Source: Papio anubis (lineage: Eukaryota; Chordata; Mammalia; Primates; Cercopithecidae). From it: 64,000 nucleotides of DNA. Location of the stretch: NCBI RefSeq assembly GCF_008728515.1, contig NC_044976.1:210367467-210431466 (forward strand), read 5' to 3'. Below are positions 11,846 to 23,873 of the stretch, piece by piece (positions within the stretch are counted from its first letter, which is position 1; every line of letters begins with the position of its first letter). Below the pieces are notes generated by a model that worked only from the letters and a program-made list of their open reading frames with translations, had not been told where the DNA came from and ran no database searches. A program made the position numbers and the translations under genes.

Positions 11846-12620
11846 TATGTATGTCTATGTTATTTAAATGTAATATTGTTCCATCTCCAGATGGTATTAT
11901 TAGCAATAATACATATATATGTACAATATACAAATATATTTCATATATATAATTTAAATTCTCACCAAAAGGGTATAAATGTGTTAGTATCCCTGTAAAG
12001 CAGCTAACCACCTGGAATTATTATTTATTTCCTCATTCTTCATTTGCTGGGAAGAAATGGTATTTTGCTTTAATTTGACTTAACTGGAGTTATATTATAT
12101 TGCATTTTAGCTAAAGTGCACAGTCTTTTAATACACACCATGAGTGAAAGAAAAGACATTTAAAGTTGACAGGGAAGGTTTCACAAAAGCGTAGGTTAGA
12201 CTAGGAATGGAAGGATTTTAGACTGTTGGTCAAGAGGGAGGTCCTTCAATTTCTCCCCAATTCTCCTAAAAATGCTCTTTTCTTATTTTCTCACCTTTCA
12301 ATTTTGATCTGTTTCCTAGGCTTATCTTATGTAATTAATTAATAAAAATGCATTTCCTTTTTATTTTTCAAATTCTTTGTGCCATTATTGACTCATATCA
12401 GGTTTTATTAATTTATCCTATCAGACTTCATTTCTTCAGCCATTCATCCGTCGTCCATCCACCCATCTGCTATTCATCTAACAGATATTCACTGTCTGCT
12501 TGGTTTTTAGGTGCTGAATTACAAGCCACAGATATAAAAGTGAAGATGACACTCTCCCTCCCTCTAACCTCAAGAGATTCACAATGCCATTGAGTCCCTG
12601 TCTTTAAAATGCCAATGATG
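11846..12620. other. Unique intronic sequence
   Basis: No element recognised. Confidence 0.5.
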
Positions 12621-12893
12621 GGCCAGGTGCGGTGGCTCATGCCTGTAATCACAGCATTTTGGGAGGCCAAGGTGGGCGGATCACCTGAGGTCAGGAGTTT
12701 GAGACCAGCCTGGCCAACATGGTGAAACCTCAACTGTAGTAAAAATACAAAAATTAGCTGGGCACGGTTGTGCATGCCTGTAGTACCAGCTGCTTGGGAG
12801 GCTGGGGCAGGAGAATGGCTTGAACCCGGGACACGGAGGTTGCAGTGAGCCAAGACTGGGTGACAGAACAAGACTCTGCCTCAAAAAAAAAAG
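12621..12893 (+). mobile_element. AluS-like, sense, right arm shortened
   Basis: Starts GGCCAGGTGCGGTGGCTC. In the right arm, GAGCCAAGACTGGGTGACAG shows loss of the usual ATCGCGCCACTGCACTCCAG segment. It ends in a short A-tail. Confidence 0.93.
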
Positions 12894-13920
12894 CCGACTA
12901 CAACTTCTGGTTTTAACTGAGACATTTAAAGAGCTTAGAAGCTGTCACTCTCATCCTTTTGACAAAAGAAAACTGAACAAGCTGAAAACTAACTCTTTTT
13001 CCTGGACCATTCAGAGAAGTGAAGTTGTAGGACAAACCTCCATTCCAAAATCTGCACAGACAGGCTCATCCAGAGACATCACCAAGATCTACTTACTGGG
13101 AGCAGAAGCTTTTGGATCCACAAACTGATAGAAAAATGAAAATAGCTCTTCTGACAAAGAACTTGAGACTCAGTGTGAACTAACTTGACAGTGAGGAACT
13201 CGAGGGGCTCACAGCATTGGTGGGGAACGGGGAACATGCCTTCATGAGCTATACTTCCAGAAATCCCACCAGATGCTCATGGGGAAGATCCAAGAAAGAT
13301 CCCTCATGGCTCTGGCAGAGGAGGGAAAAGTAATCATTGCCAAAAATGCCCAGAGCCCTCTCTATAACACAGGCCTCTACCCCAAAGGAAAGACATCGTC
13401 AGACATTATTCTCACTAGGGAAAGGGCGTTTCTCCAACTACAGTCCCCTCTAGGCTTTGTCTCTCACTTAAGGGAGGAGAAAAAGCAAACAACATTAACA
13501 GCGGCAGAGCTTCTACAAAATAGTTTGGAAAAGCTACAGCTGGGAAAGGAAGATGGTGGTGGGAGACAGGGGATCTACACCACTGGAGAACACTTGCAAA
13601 GGTCACAGCTCCAAGAGACAGACCCTGAAATGCTGAGATTTCATTGAAATATTATATCATTCTCTCATTCCCTAACAACTATCCACCATACCTACAGGCT
13701 ATGGTATAGTAACATTACAGCTGAAAGAGCTGTTAAGACACAAACATTCTCTGAGGTGAAATACTTACAGGAGCTCAAAGTCACAGAGGAATAAAAATAA
13801 AAGCACTAGAGGAATTTGAAGCTTCTATCATTTATAACCACAGCAAACATTAAGCACGGTCCAAGTACTAAACCATAAATTAGCACACTAAAGGCCTGAG
13901 TTCCCATTACCTAATACAAT

Positions 13921-14280
13921 ATGTTCAGCTTTCTTTCCTTTCTCTCTCTTTCTTTCTTTCTTTTTTTTTTTTTTTTTTTTTTTTTTTTGAGATGGGGGTT
14001 TCACTCTGTTGCCCAGGTTGGAGTGCAGTAGTGTGATCATGGCTCACTGCAGCCTCGACCCCCAGGCCCAAGCAATCCTCCCAACTCAGCCTTCTGAGTA
14101 GCTGAGACCACAGGCACGTGTAACCACACTTGGCTAACTTTTTTATTTGTACAGATGGGGTTTCACCACATTGCCCAGTCTGGTCTTGAACTCCTGGGGT
14201 TGAGCTATCTGCCTGCCTTGGCCTACCAAAGTGCTGGGATTAGAGGCATGAACCACTCCACCCAGCCATGTTCAGCTTTC
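13921..14280 (-). mobile_element. AluJ-like, antisense, with 13-bp TSD, inside L1M
   Basis: Body 13,934-14,267, with a pyrimidine-rich tail of CTTT units and a long T run. Flanks ATGTTCAGCTTTC lie at 13,921-13,933 and 14,268-14,280. Confidence 0.96.
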
Positions 14281-15299
14281 AATGTAAAATTACAAGGCAG
14301 GCAAAAAAGTAAGAAAAACACAGTGTGAAGAGGCAAAACAATCATAAGAAACAAATTCGAATATGACACAGAAATTGGAATTATCAGACAGGAAATTTAA
14401 AGTAATTGTAATTAATATGTTAAGGACTCTAATAGAAAAAGTGCAAAACCTGGAAGAGTAGATGAATAACGTAAGCAGAAAGATTCTAAGGAAGATATTC
14501 TAAGAAAGAATCAAAATGAAATGTTAGAAATGATACTAAAATAGAGATAAAGAATACCTTGCTGGGCTCATTAGCAGGCTACACAACTCTAAGGAAAGAA
14601 TCAGTGAGCTTGAAGATTAGCCAATAGAAACCTGAAGAACTGAAATTCGAAGAAAAAAATAACAAGGAAAACAAAAAGAACAACAACAACAAAAGCACCT
14701 AAAAACTGTGGGACAGTATCTAAAAGTATAGCGTAACATAATTGGAATATCAGGAGGAGAACAAAAACAGTGCAGCAGAAGAAATATTGAAATGATAATG
14801 GCTGAGAACTTTCCAAAATTAATAACAAATGCCACACCACACTCAAAGAGAAAGAAAAGTAAATAACAAAAAATCCTAAATCTACACGTATCTTATTCTA
14901 ACTGCAGAAAACCAAAGAAAATATTCTTCAAAAAAGCCAGAAAAATATCCTTACCTATAGAGAAACAAAAATATGAATGACAGTGCACTTCTCATCAGAA
15001 ACTATGCAGGCAAAAAAGAGAATGCAGTGAAATACGTAAAGTGTTGAAGGAAGAAAACCCACTAACCTAGAATTATACATCAAGTGAAATTACCCTTCAA
15101 AAGTAGAGGAGAAATAGATAGTTTCTCAGACAAACAACAACTGAAAGAATACATGACCAGTGGGCTTGCCTTGCAAGAAAGTAACAAAGAAGTTCTTCAC
15201 AGAGAAAAAAAAAAAAAACATAAACCACAAACTTGTATATACATGAATAAAGAAAGAACATCAGGGAAGAAATAAACATAAAACAAAATCTCTTATTTT

Positions 15300-18200
15300 T
15301 CTTATTGTTAGTTCATCTAAAATATAACTATTTGTTTAAACTAATAGCAGTAACAGAGTATGAGGTGATTATAAAATATGGATAAGTGAAATGAACAACA
15401 GCAGTGTTGTAAAGGATGAATTGGGAATATTCTGTTACAAGGTACCTATATGGCATATGAAACAGTATAGTGTAATTTGAACATGGAGTTAGATTAATTA
15501 AAATATATATTGTAAACTCTAGAACAGCTGCTAAAAACTTGAAAAAATAAGTACAATTGATATGCTAAGAGAAGAGACAAAATGAAATTATTTAAACTGC
15601 TCAATTAAAACCAGAGTTGGCTGAAAAAGAAGGGGGGAAAAGACACAAATGAACAAATGCAATGGACAAAATGCATGTTTTGTCCAAATGCATTGCAATA
15701 CAATGAACAAAATACATACAAATATGTAATAAGAATCCACATATATCAATAATCGCCTTAAATATAATGGTCTAAATACACCAATTGAAAAGCAGAGATT
15801 ATCCAAGTGGATTAAAAGGAAAAAGACCTGACTATACATGTGTATAATAAACTAACTTTAAAGACTCATATATGTTAAAAGACGGAGGAAAAGAGGGAAA
15901 AAGAGATATCATGTCCACACTAATCAAAATCTTTTGAAATAGTATCTAATACAGAAGCAATATTAAGTTTAGGCAAGGCAGACTTCATAACAAGCAAGGT
16001 TAACAGGGATAATGGAAAGCATTATCTAAAAAGATCAATTCTTCAACAATAAACTGATTACAAAGATCAGTTTTCTATTACAATCCTAAATGTGTAAGCA
16101 CTTAACAACAGAATGTTAAAATACATAAGGCAAAACTAGATAGAACTGAAAGGGAAAATAAACTCATTTTTAAAGTTACAAACTTCAACACCACTCTTTT
16201 ATTAATTGACAGACCAAATAAGCAGCAGAAAATCCAGCAGTCAGAATATAGTTGACCTGAAAAGTACTATCAATTACTTGATATAAATTGACATTTATAT
16301 AATGTTCTAGCCAACAACAGCAGAGTAACATTATTCTAAAGCATACATGAAATATTAATAAAAATCAAACACATCTTGTGTCATAAAATAGATCTTAACA
16401 AATCTAAAAGAACAGAAATCAGACAAAGTATATTCTCAGATGCAAAGGAGTTAAACTAGAAATCAATAAAAGAAAGGTAGTTGGAAAGTCTCCAACTATT
16501 TGGAAATTAAACAACATAATCTTTAATAACCCATAGGTCAAAGAAAATGTCTAAAGAGAAACTGAAAATTATTTTTAACTAAATTAATATGTAAATGCTG
16601 TTGATCAAAACAGGTGGACTGCAGCAAAGACAGTGGTTAAAGGAAATTCACATCATTATTAAGCATTAATGCATTTATTAGAAGAAAGATACAAAATTAA
16701 TAACCTAAGATTATATGCTAGCAATATTAGAACCTAGAGAAAGAAGAGCAATTTAAACCTAGAGTAATCAGAAAAAAAGAAATAATAAAATTACATCAGA
16801 AATCAATAAAATTGAGAATAGGAAAACGACAGAGAAAAATCAACAAAATTAAAAGCTGGTTCTTGTCAAAGGTCAACAAAATGGACAAATCTTTGCCCAG
16901 GCGAACCATGGGAAAAAGAAAGAAAACTCAAATTACCAATGTCAGAAATTAGAGAGTGGTCATCATTAAGGATCCATATAATTAAAAAATAATAAAGGAA
17001 CACCAAGAGCAATACTATGCCCATAAATTTGATAACTTAGATAAAAAATGAACAAATTACTTCAAAGACACAAACCATCAAAACTTACATAAGATGAAAT
17101 GGGTAGCCTGAATAGTTCTATTTCTAGTAAATTATTGATTGAATCAATAATTAATAACTTCCCCCTCAATAAAGCAATAGGCCAGATAATTTTACTGGTG
17201 AATTCTATCAAACATTTAGGGAAGAGACGATTCCATTTCTCCACAATGTCTTCCAGAAAATTGAAGCAGAGGTATCCCTTCCTAGCTTACTCTAGAGCCA
17301 GCATTAGCTTAATAGTAAAGCCAGATAAATACACTACAAGAAAGAAAAATGACAGACCATTTTCTCTCATTGACAGAAACAAAAGTCCTTAACATATTAC
17401 CAAATGGAATTTAACCGTTAATAAAAAGAATTATCCATCACAACCAAATGGACTTATTCCACATATGCAAGCCTGATACAGCATTTGAAAATCAATTACT
17501 GTAATTCATCATAGGACAAGCTAAAGGTGAAAATTTATACGATCATATCAATTTGTGCCAAGAAATCAGTTGACAAAATCCAAAACTCATTCATGTAAAA
17601 GAAAAAAAAAAAAAAACTCTTAGCAATCTAGGATCAGAGGAGAACTTTCTCAACTTGATGAAAACATCTACAAAAACACTACAGCTAACATCATTACTAA
17701 TGGTAGAAACTGGACAGTTTCTCTCTAACATCAGAAATAAGGCAAGAGTGTCCTCTTTCATCCTTCATTTCAACATTGTATTAGAAGCTCTAGTTAGTTC
17801 AATAAGGCAAAGAAAAAATGTTATACACATTGGAAAAGAAGAAATAGTTAAAATTGCATTTGTTTGTAGATGACATAATTGTCTATGTAGAAAATCCCAA
17901 AGAATCTACAAAAACACTCCTGAAATTTAAAAGGTAGAATATCAAGTTTATAGGATATGAGCTCAATAAATAAAAGTTAATTGCTCTTTTATTTACCGAA
18001 AATCAACAACTGGAACTTGAATTTAACAATGCCATTCACAATAGCAGCAAAATTGGAAATAGTGATAAATCTAACAAAATATATACAAAATCTGTGAGAA
18101 AACCTACATAACACTGATTAAAGAAATAAAAGATTTAAAATGGAGAGAGTCCATGTTCGTGGACAGGAGTGCTCAATGTTTTAAATATGACAATTCATCA

Positions 18201-19300
18201 CAACTAAAGAACTGCACTGTAGATTCAACGCTATACCAGTCCAAATCACAAAAGCTATTTTATATATACTGAAAAAATGACTGTGGAATGCATATAAAAG
18301 GAAAAAGATCCAGAATAACCAACATAATAATGAAGGATAAAAACAAAGTTGGCTTTGGGAGGCCAAGGCAGGCGGATCACGAGGTCAGGAGATTGAGACC
18401 ATCCTGGCTAACACGGTGAAACCTCGTCTCTACTAACAATACAAAAAATTAGCCAGGCGTGGTGTCCGGCACGTATAGTCTCAGCTCCTAGGAGGCTGAG
18501 GCAGGAGAATGGCGTGAACCCGGGAGGCAGAGCTTGCAGTGAGCCGAGATGGCGCCACTGCACTCCAGCCTGGGCGGCGGAGCGAGACTCCATCTCAAAA
18601 AAAAAAACCAACAAACAAAAAACCAAATTTGGAATATCCACACTGATTTCAAAACTTAGTTTAAGGCTGTGGTAATCAAGACAGTGAGTACTGGCGAAAG
18701 AACAGAAAAATATATAAGTAGAACAGAATAGAGAGTCCAGGTACAGACCCACAAAGTCAACTGATCTTAGACAAAAGAGCAGAAATAATTCAGTAGAAAA
18801 AGGATAGTGTTTTCTATCAGTATTTGTTGTTTTAATGCAATGTAACCAATTGTTATGTAAAAAAGAAAACCTGACCCTACACACAGGCCTTATTAGTTTT
18901 CGCAATAATTAACTCAAATTGTACTACAGACCTAAATGCAAAATGCAAAACCAGAACCCTACTAGAAGAAAACATAGGAGGGAATCTCTGAACTTGTAGC
19001 CCATGATGGGTTGTTAGGTATTGCACTGAAATCACTAGTGCAACATGACCTTCCATACCAGGATGAGTTTTTAGAGATAGCACTAAGATTTAGAATGACC
19101 AGTACTACAAAATGAATCTTTATACATATGTATTTCATTCTTACCGGAACAGTGGAAACACTTGCACAAAAGCTAACACAATTGTCTGCTTTTGACTTGA
19201 TGCACACACTCTACCTTTGGCTCCCTGATGAGTAAGCAAGGGCTGGAAACAAAAGCAACAATGGGTTGCCCTATCTGCCTTTCCTGGGGAAGAGAAGCAG
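15300..19300 (+). pseudogene. L1M ORF2 remnant (endonuclease-reverse transcriptase)
   Basis: This stretch holds scattered frames that match L1 ORF2 in order. The reverse transcriptase catalytic site is visible at 17,863-17,874, coding FVDD (FADD in active L1), followed by IIVYVENP. Many in-frame stops and frameshifts are present, and an AluY interrupts it at about 18,353-18,607. It made the target-primed reverse transcriptase when alive; it is now non-functional. Confidence 0.8.
18353..18607 (+). mobile_element. AluY-like, 5'-truncated, inside L1M
   Basis: Starts at CTTTGGGAGGCC, so about 40 bases of the left arm are missing, and has GGATCACGAGGTCAGGAGAT and GGCGTGAACCCGGGAGGC typical of AluY. 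Possible imperfect TSD CAAAGTTGG / CAAATTTGG around 18,344 and after the tail. Confidence 0.9.
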
Positions 19301-19999
19301 GAGCCAACTCGAAGAGTTCCCAACGGCCAAAGATCAAATCATTTCAGAAAAAAAAAAATCGAATTAAGTAATTTTATACTTTGAGACTATATCCCAAAAT
19401 ACCAAAAAAAAAAAAAAACCATCATGGGTTCATGCTGACATAAATAAATACTTGAATAAATAGATAGAAACATCTTCCCTGCGAAGAATTCCAAATAATT
19501 TATGTAGATACTTCACCCTGAATGAGGCGGAGTGTAACACTCCAGTCCTTCAGTGGGGCCACATTTAGTAACTGGTTTTCCAAAAAGTGTACCATGACAA
19601 AGGGAAACATATGAGTCACTTTACGATATATTCTCCATCAACAGTGGTGTCATGTTTATAGTGTACACACTTAAACGTATATTATTAACTGGAAGAAGCC
19701 ACTCTAAAAAGCCTGTGAAGTGTATGACTCCATTTACATGACACTCTGAAAAACGTAAAAAGAGACGGTAAAAGGATCCATGGTTTTCTGATGTGATGAC
19801 AATAGCACTTTACCTCTGTGATTTTCCTCCCCCAAACCCATAACCTCAGTCTAGTCAGTAGAAGAAAAAAAAAAACGTTAAACAAATCCTAATTCGGGGC
19901 GTTTTACAAAATAACCAAGTAGTAGTCTTCAAAACAGTCAAGGCCATCAAAAACAAGAAAAGTTTGAGGAACTGTCATAGTCTAGAGGACCAGAAGAAG

Positions 20000-20555
20000 T
20001 GTGATGGTTAATGTTAAGTGTCACCTTGATTGGATTGAAGGATGCAAAGTATTGTTCCTGAGTGTGTCTGTGAGGGTATTGCCAGAGGAGATTCACATTT
20101 GAGGCAGTGGACTGGGAGAGGTCGACCACCCTCAATCTGGGAGGGCACCATCCAATCGGCTGCTAGTGCTGCTAGAAAAAGCAGGTGGAAGAAGGTGGAA
20201 GAACAGACTTGCTGAGTCTTCCGGCCTCCATCTTTCTCCCACGCCGGATGCTTCCTGCCCTCAAACATCAGACTCCAGGTTCTTCAGCTTTTGGACTCTT
20301 GGACTTACCCCAGTGCTTTGCCAGGGGCTCTCAGGTCTTCGGCCACAGACTGAAGGCTGCACTGTCAGCTTCCCTACTTTTGAGGCTTTGGGACTCCGAC
20401 TGAGCCACTACTGGCTTCCTTGCTCCTCAGCTTGCAGATGGCTTACCGTGAGACTTCACCTTGTGATCGTGTGAGTCCATTCTCCTTAATAGACTCCCTT
20501 TCATATATACATCTTGCTATTAGTCCTGTCCCTCTAGAGAACCCTGGCTAATACA
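20000..20555 (+). mobile_element. LTR-like interspersed repeat inserted in the L1M 3'UTR
   Basis: Begins TGTGATGGTTAATGTTAAGT and ends CTAGAGAACCCTGGCTAATACA, that is TG...CA ends. The L1M 3'UTR resumes on both sides (GAGGACCAGAAG / GCATGACAACTAAATC). The 5-bp neighbours AGAAG and AGAGG could be an imperfect target duplication. The second element at 42,118 shares both termini. I recognise the repeat as a common primate element but am not certain of its family name. Confidence 0.7.
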
Positions 20556-20877
20556 AGAGGCATGACAACTAAATCTAATGTGATGTCTTGGATGGAACCC
20601 TGGGACAGAAAAAAGACATTGGGGTGAAAATAAAGGAAATCAGAAAGTATTGACTTCAGTTAATATTAATGTATGTTAACTTCTTTAATATTAACTGACT
20701 TAGCTAATATTAATATTAACCAGTACCACTATTGGTTCATTGGTTGTGACAAGTATATCGTACTAATGTAAGATGTCCAATAATGAGGGAAACTGGGGGG
20801 TGGGATATATGGAAACTTTATGTACTATCTTGTGATTTTTCTGTAAGTATAAACTATTCTAAAATAAGATTTTTTAA

Positions 20878-21548
20878 AGAGCAAATTACAATGAAAAAAT
20901 CACTCTACTGCATAACCTGTAATGAAGATCTGTACAGCACCTCAAAGAAACACATAGGATGAAGAAGCCAGAGATGATTTCACAGACCCGGTGACCCTTC
21001 TTCTCATGGAGACTTGAAGAATGAGCAGGAGTCCAACGAGGAAGAAGGCACTGAAAGGCAGAAGAAGGCACAGAAAGGCCCCTAGGCATGTGGTGGCTGG
21101 GCACCCCTGATGAAGAGCAGTTCATCTGGCAGAACGACAACTTGGGAAAGCCTCAGGCTGGAGAAGGATGCAGGGCTGTGTCCTTCCTGAAAGTCCTTAT
21201 TGGTATTTGTTCCTCTGAGAAGGTGAAATTTTTGTGCCAGTTTAAGTGGGAAAGTGGCAAAACAATAAGCGCCTCATTCATCTCTGCTGTGTCTCAGATA
21301 CTATGTTAGATTTTTCAGCTTCGTTATCTTTGATCATTACAAAGGATCCTTGTATTTACAAGGTTAGAGTTTGTTCTTTAGGAGATCATTCTCCAAATCT
21401 GGAGACTAGATTGAAAGGCAGCAAGGCCGGAGGCTCTTTGTGGAAGTAACTGACACATCTTTTCACTGCTTCTTGTCTGTTGCCTTTAGTCAGTGTGCTT
21501 GAAAATAATTTCAACTGCTCCATGTCATGGAATTAGATATGCTTCGAG
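20878..21548. other. Unique intronic sequence
   Basis: Nothing recognised; a short repeated motif AGAAGGCAC(T/A)GAAAGG occurs twice near 21,041-21,077. Confidence 0.5.
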
Positions 21549-21879
21549 TAGTCTCTACTTTCTTTTTTTTTTTTTTTTTAGACGGAGTCTCGCTCTGTCA
21601 CCCAGGCTGGAGTGCAGTGGCCGTGGATCTCGGCTCACTGCAAGCTCCGCCTCCTGGGTTCAAGCCATTCTCCTGCCTCAGCCTCCCGAGTAGCTGGGAC
21701 TACAGGCGCCTGCCACCTCGCCCGGCTAGTTTTTTGTATTTTTTAGTACAGACGGGGTTTCACCGTGTTAGCCAGGATGGTCTCGATCTCCTGACCTCGT
21801 GATCCGCCTGTCTCGGCCTCCCAAAGTGCTGGGATTACAGGCTTGAGCCACCGCGCCTGGCCTTAGTCTCTGCTTTCTT
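21549..21879 (-). mobile_element. AluYR-type (Old World monkey), antisense
   Basis: Body 21,565-21,862. On the reverse strand it carries GGCTCAAGCC and GCCGAGACAGGCGG-like bases. The plus strand shows GCCACCTCGCCCGGCTAG and TTTTTTGTATTTTTTAG, features I associate with cercopithecid AluYR. Near-identical flanks TAGTCTCT(A/G)CTTTCTT lie at 21,549-21,564 and 21,864-21,879 (15 of 16). Confidence 0.93.
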
Positions 21880-22029
21880 GCCTTCATCCAACTCACTCCT
21901 TAGTGATGCTCCGCAGGACGACTTTTATTCTTCCTCTGTAAAGAAGCTGCTCCTCTGAACTCACCTCCCCCAAGCCCTGCCTTTACATGATGTATACAAG
22001 TTCTTCCAGTCAAACTGGATCCCGTAGTG

Positions 22030-22350
22030 ACCTGGAGCAGGTAGCACTCTCCCCTGGACCTTTCCTTTAACATTTATGTATAGGTAAAAAAGCCTCCTTC
22101 TTGCTTTTCTTCACTGGGTATAATTCTGTCCAATTCCCTGGGTCACCCAAATACAGCCCTCCCTCCTGAGGCCTTTTCTGACCTCCTAGAGCAATCTCTC
22201 CCTCCAATGAGCCCCAAGTGCCTGATATCTTTTACTGGAGCTAATTGTGTGTTGTTACTAGTCTTTCCTATTCTTTTCACAAAGATCTTGAAAGACAGGC
22301 AGGCACTCTGCTTAAGCTCTGTTTCCCTGGCCATGTACACTTTACACCTG
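22030..22350 (+). mobile_element. Probable L2 3' part, sense (degraded)
   Basis: CCTCCTGAGGCCTTTTCTGA followed by CCTCCTAGAGCAATCTCT and a downstream GTCTTTCCTATTC resemble the end of L2. Divergence is high. Confidence 0.5.
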
Positions 22351-22604
22351 GTACAAGCAGAACGTATCATTTGAACTGAAAATAAAGTAAGAAACAGTTA
22401 ATTTAACTTTAAAAGAAAACACGTATTTCAGAGTGGTTCTTTGATACTTATAATAAATGTTCACTTTGCTTTGATACCGGATATGACTAAAGTTTGTTTT
22501 ATTTGTACTGGTGTATTACTTTTGACTCCTGAATTAAAAGAATCAATGCCTTGATTTAAGCTGTGCAGCTAATAGTAGCTCTGAGAATAAACAAGAGGAA
22601 AATA

Positions 22605-22981
22605 CAGCCATGCATCTCATGCATGAGAGATGCATCTTAGGTGATTTCATCATTGTGCGAACTTCATGGAGTATACTTACACAAACCTAGATGGCACGGC
22701 CTACTACACACCTAGACTAGACGGTATAGCCTATTACTCCAAGACTGCAAAGCGTGCAGCATGTGACTGTACTGAATGCTGTAGGCAACTGTAACACAAT
22801 GGTATTTGTGCATCTCAACATATCTAAACATCGAAAATGTAATGCATTACTCCACACCATTATGATAGTTGCAATATCACTAGGGCACTAGGAAATTTTC
22901 AGCTCCATTATAATCTCACGGGGCCACTGTCATACGTGCTGTCCACTGCTGACCGAAACATTGTTACGGGATACATAACTA
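22605..22981 (+). mobile_element. Tigger-type DNA transposon (MER28/Tigger2-like)
   Basis: TA followed by CAGCCATGCATCTCATGC. Internal CGAACTTCATGGAGTATACT, AAACCTAGATGGCACGGCC, GGTATAGCCTATTACTCC and ACTGTACTGAATGCTGTAGG, then the far end GACCGAAACATTGTTACG with GATACATAACTATA. Element boundaries are flanked by TA. Confidence 0.8.
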
Positions 22982-23214
22982 TACATAATTTGTATGTACG
23001 AATTTTAAATTTATTTTCTATTTTAAAAAGGACACTGTTCACCATAACATCTTGATAATTTATTAAATTGTAAATACATAAGAGGATAAACAATTTCAAA
23101 TGTCATCTTCTTTATTTTTAATTAATACCTAGTGACAGCATAAACATTATTTCAACCTACCAGTCCATATTTTAAAATACAAGTTCACACTTAAATACAT
23201 TTGGAGTGAAAAAT

Positions 23215-23533
23215 GTCTAAAACAGCCAGGGCATGGTGGCTCACACCTGCAATCCCAGTACTTTGGGAGGCTGAGGTGGGCAGATCACCTGAGGTCAGGA
23301 ATTTGAGGCCAGCCTGGCCAACATGGTGAAACCTCATCTCTACTAAAAATACAAAAATTAGCTGGGTGTGGTGGCACGTGCCTGCAGTCCCAGTCACTAC
23401 TTAGGCTGAGGCTTGAGCCTGTGAGGTGAAGATTGCAGTGAGCTGAGATCACATCACAGCCCTCCTGCCTGGCGAAAGAGTGAGTGAGACTCCATACCAC
23501 CCTCAACCACCTCTCCCCAAAAAAAGTCTAAAA
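23215..23533 (+). mobile_element. AluS-like, sense, with 8-bp flanking repeat
   Basis: Body about 23,225-23,525. The right arm lacks the GGAGAATCG.. part. GTCTAAAA occurs at 23,215-23,222 and 23,526-23,533. Confidence 0.93.
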
Positions 23534-23556
23534 TATTGATTTGCTTTTCTTCTTCT

Positions 23557-23873
23557 TCTTTTTTTTTTTTTTTTTTTTTTGTTGTTGTTGTTGTTTGGGA
23601 TCTTTTTGAGACAGGGTCTTGCTTTGTCACCCAGACTGGAGTTCAGTGGTACAATCATGGCTCACTCCTGGGCTCAAGCCATCCTCCCACCTCAGCCTCC
23701 CAAGTATCCGGGTCTACAGGGCACAGCACATGCCCAGCTAATTTTTGTATTTTTTTGTAGAGAGAGGGTTTCACCATGTCACAGGCTGGTCTTGAAGTCC
23801 TGAGCTCAAGTGATCTGCCTGTCTCAGCCTTCCAAAGTGCTGGGATTATAGGCGTGAGCAACTGTGCCTGGGC
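23557..23873 (-). mobile_element. AluJ-like, antisense
   Basis: T-tract with a (GTT)n part, then GAGACAGGGTCTTGCTTTGT. The right-arm complement is short (CTCACTCCTGGGCTCAAG lacks the GCAGCCTTGA segment). It ends about 23,873. Confidence 0.93.

Larger units (their letters stand above)
12894..20877 (+). mobile_element. Near full-length ancient L1M with nested insertions
   Basis: The order is that of a complete L1. A 5'UTR-like region covers 12,894-14,300 (TGTAAAATTACAAGGCAGGC is typical), then decayed ORF1 (about 14,350-15,280), decayed ORF2 (about 15,300-19,300) and a 3'UTR ending at 20,877 with ACTATCTTGTGATTTTTCTG and CTATTCTAAAATAAG. Three later insertions split it: AluJ 13,934-14,267, AluY about 18,353-18,607, and an LTR-like element 20,000-20,555. 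The 5'UTR and 3'UTR parts read through on either side of each insertion. Without the insertions it is about 6.8 kb. Stops and frameshifts throughout show it is dead. The subfamily (L1MC/MD/ME range) is not resolved. Confidence 0.85.

Noticed and set aside
18408..18905. 165-codon minus-strand frame
   Set aside because: It crosses an AluY and L1M in antisense; the peptide is a typical Alu translation.
19760..19790. Possible next RGS7 exon (GACGGTAAAAGG)
   Set aside because: The match stops after a few bases and the region is L1M 3'UTR.
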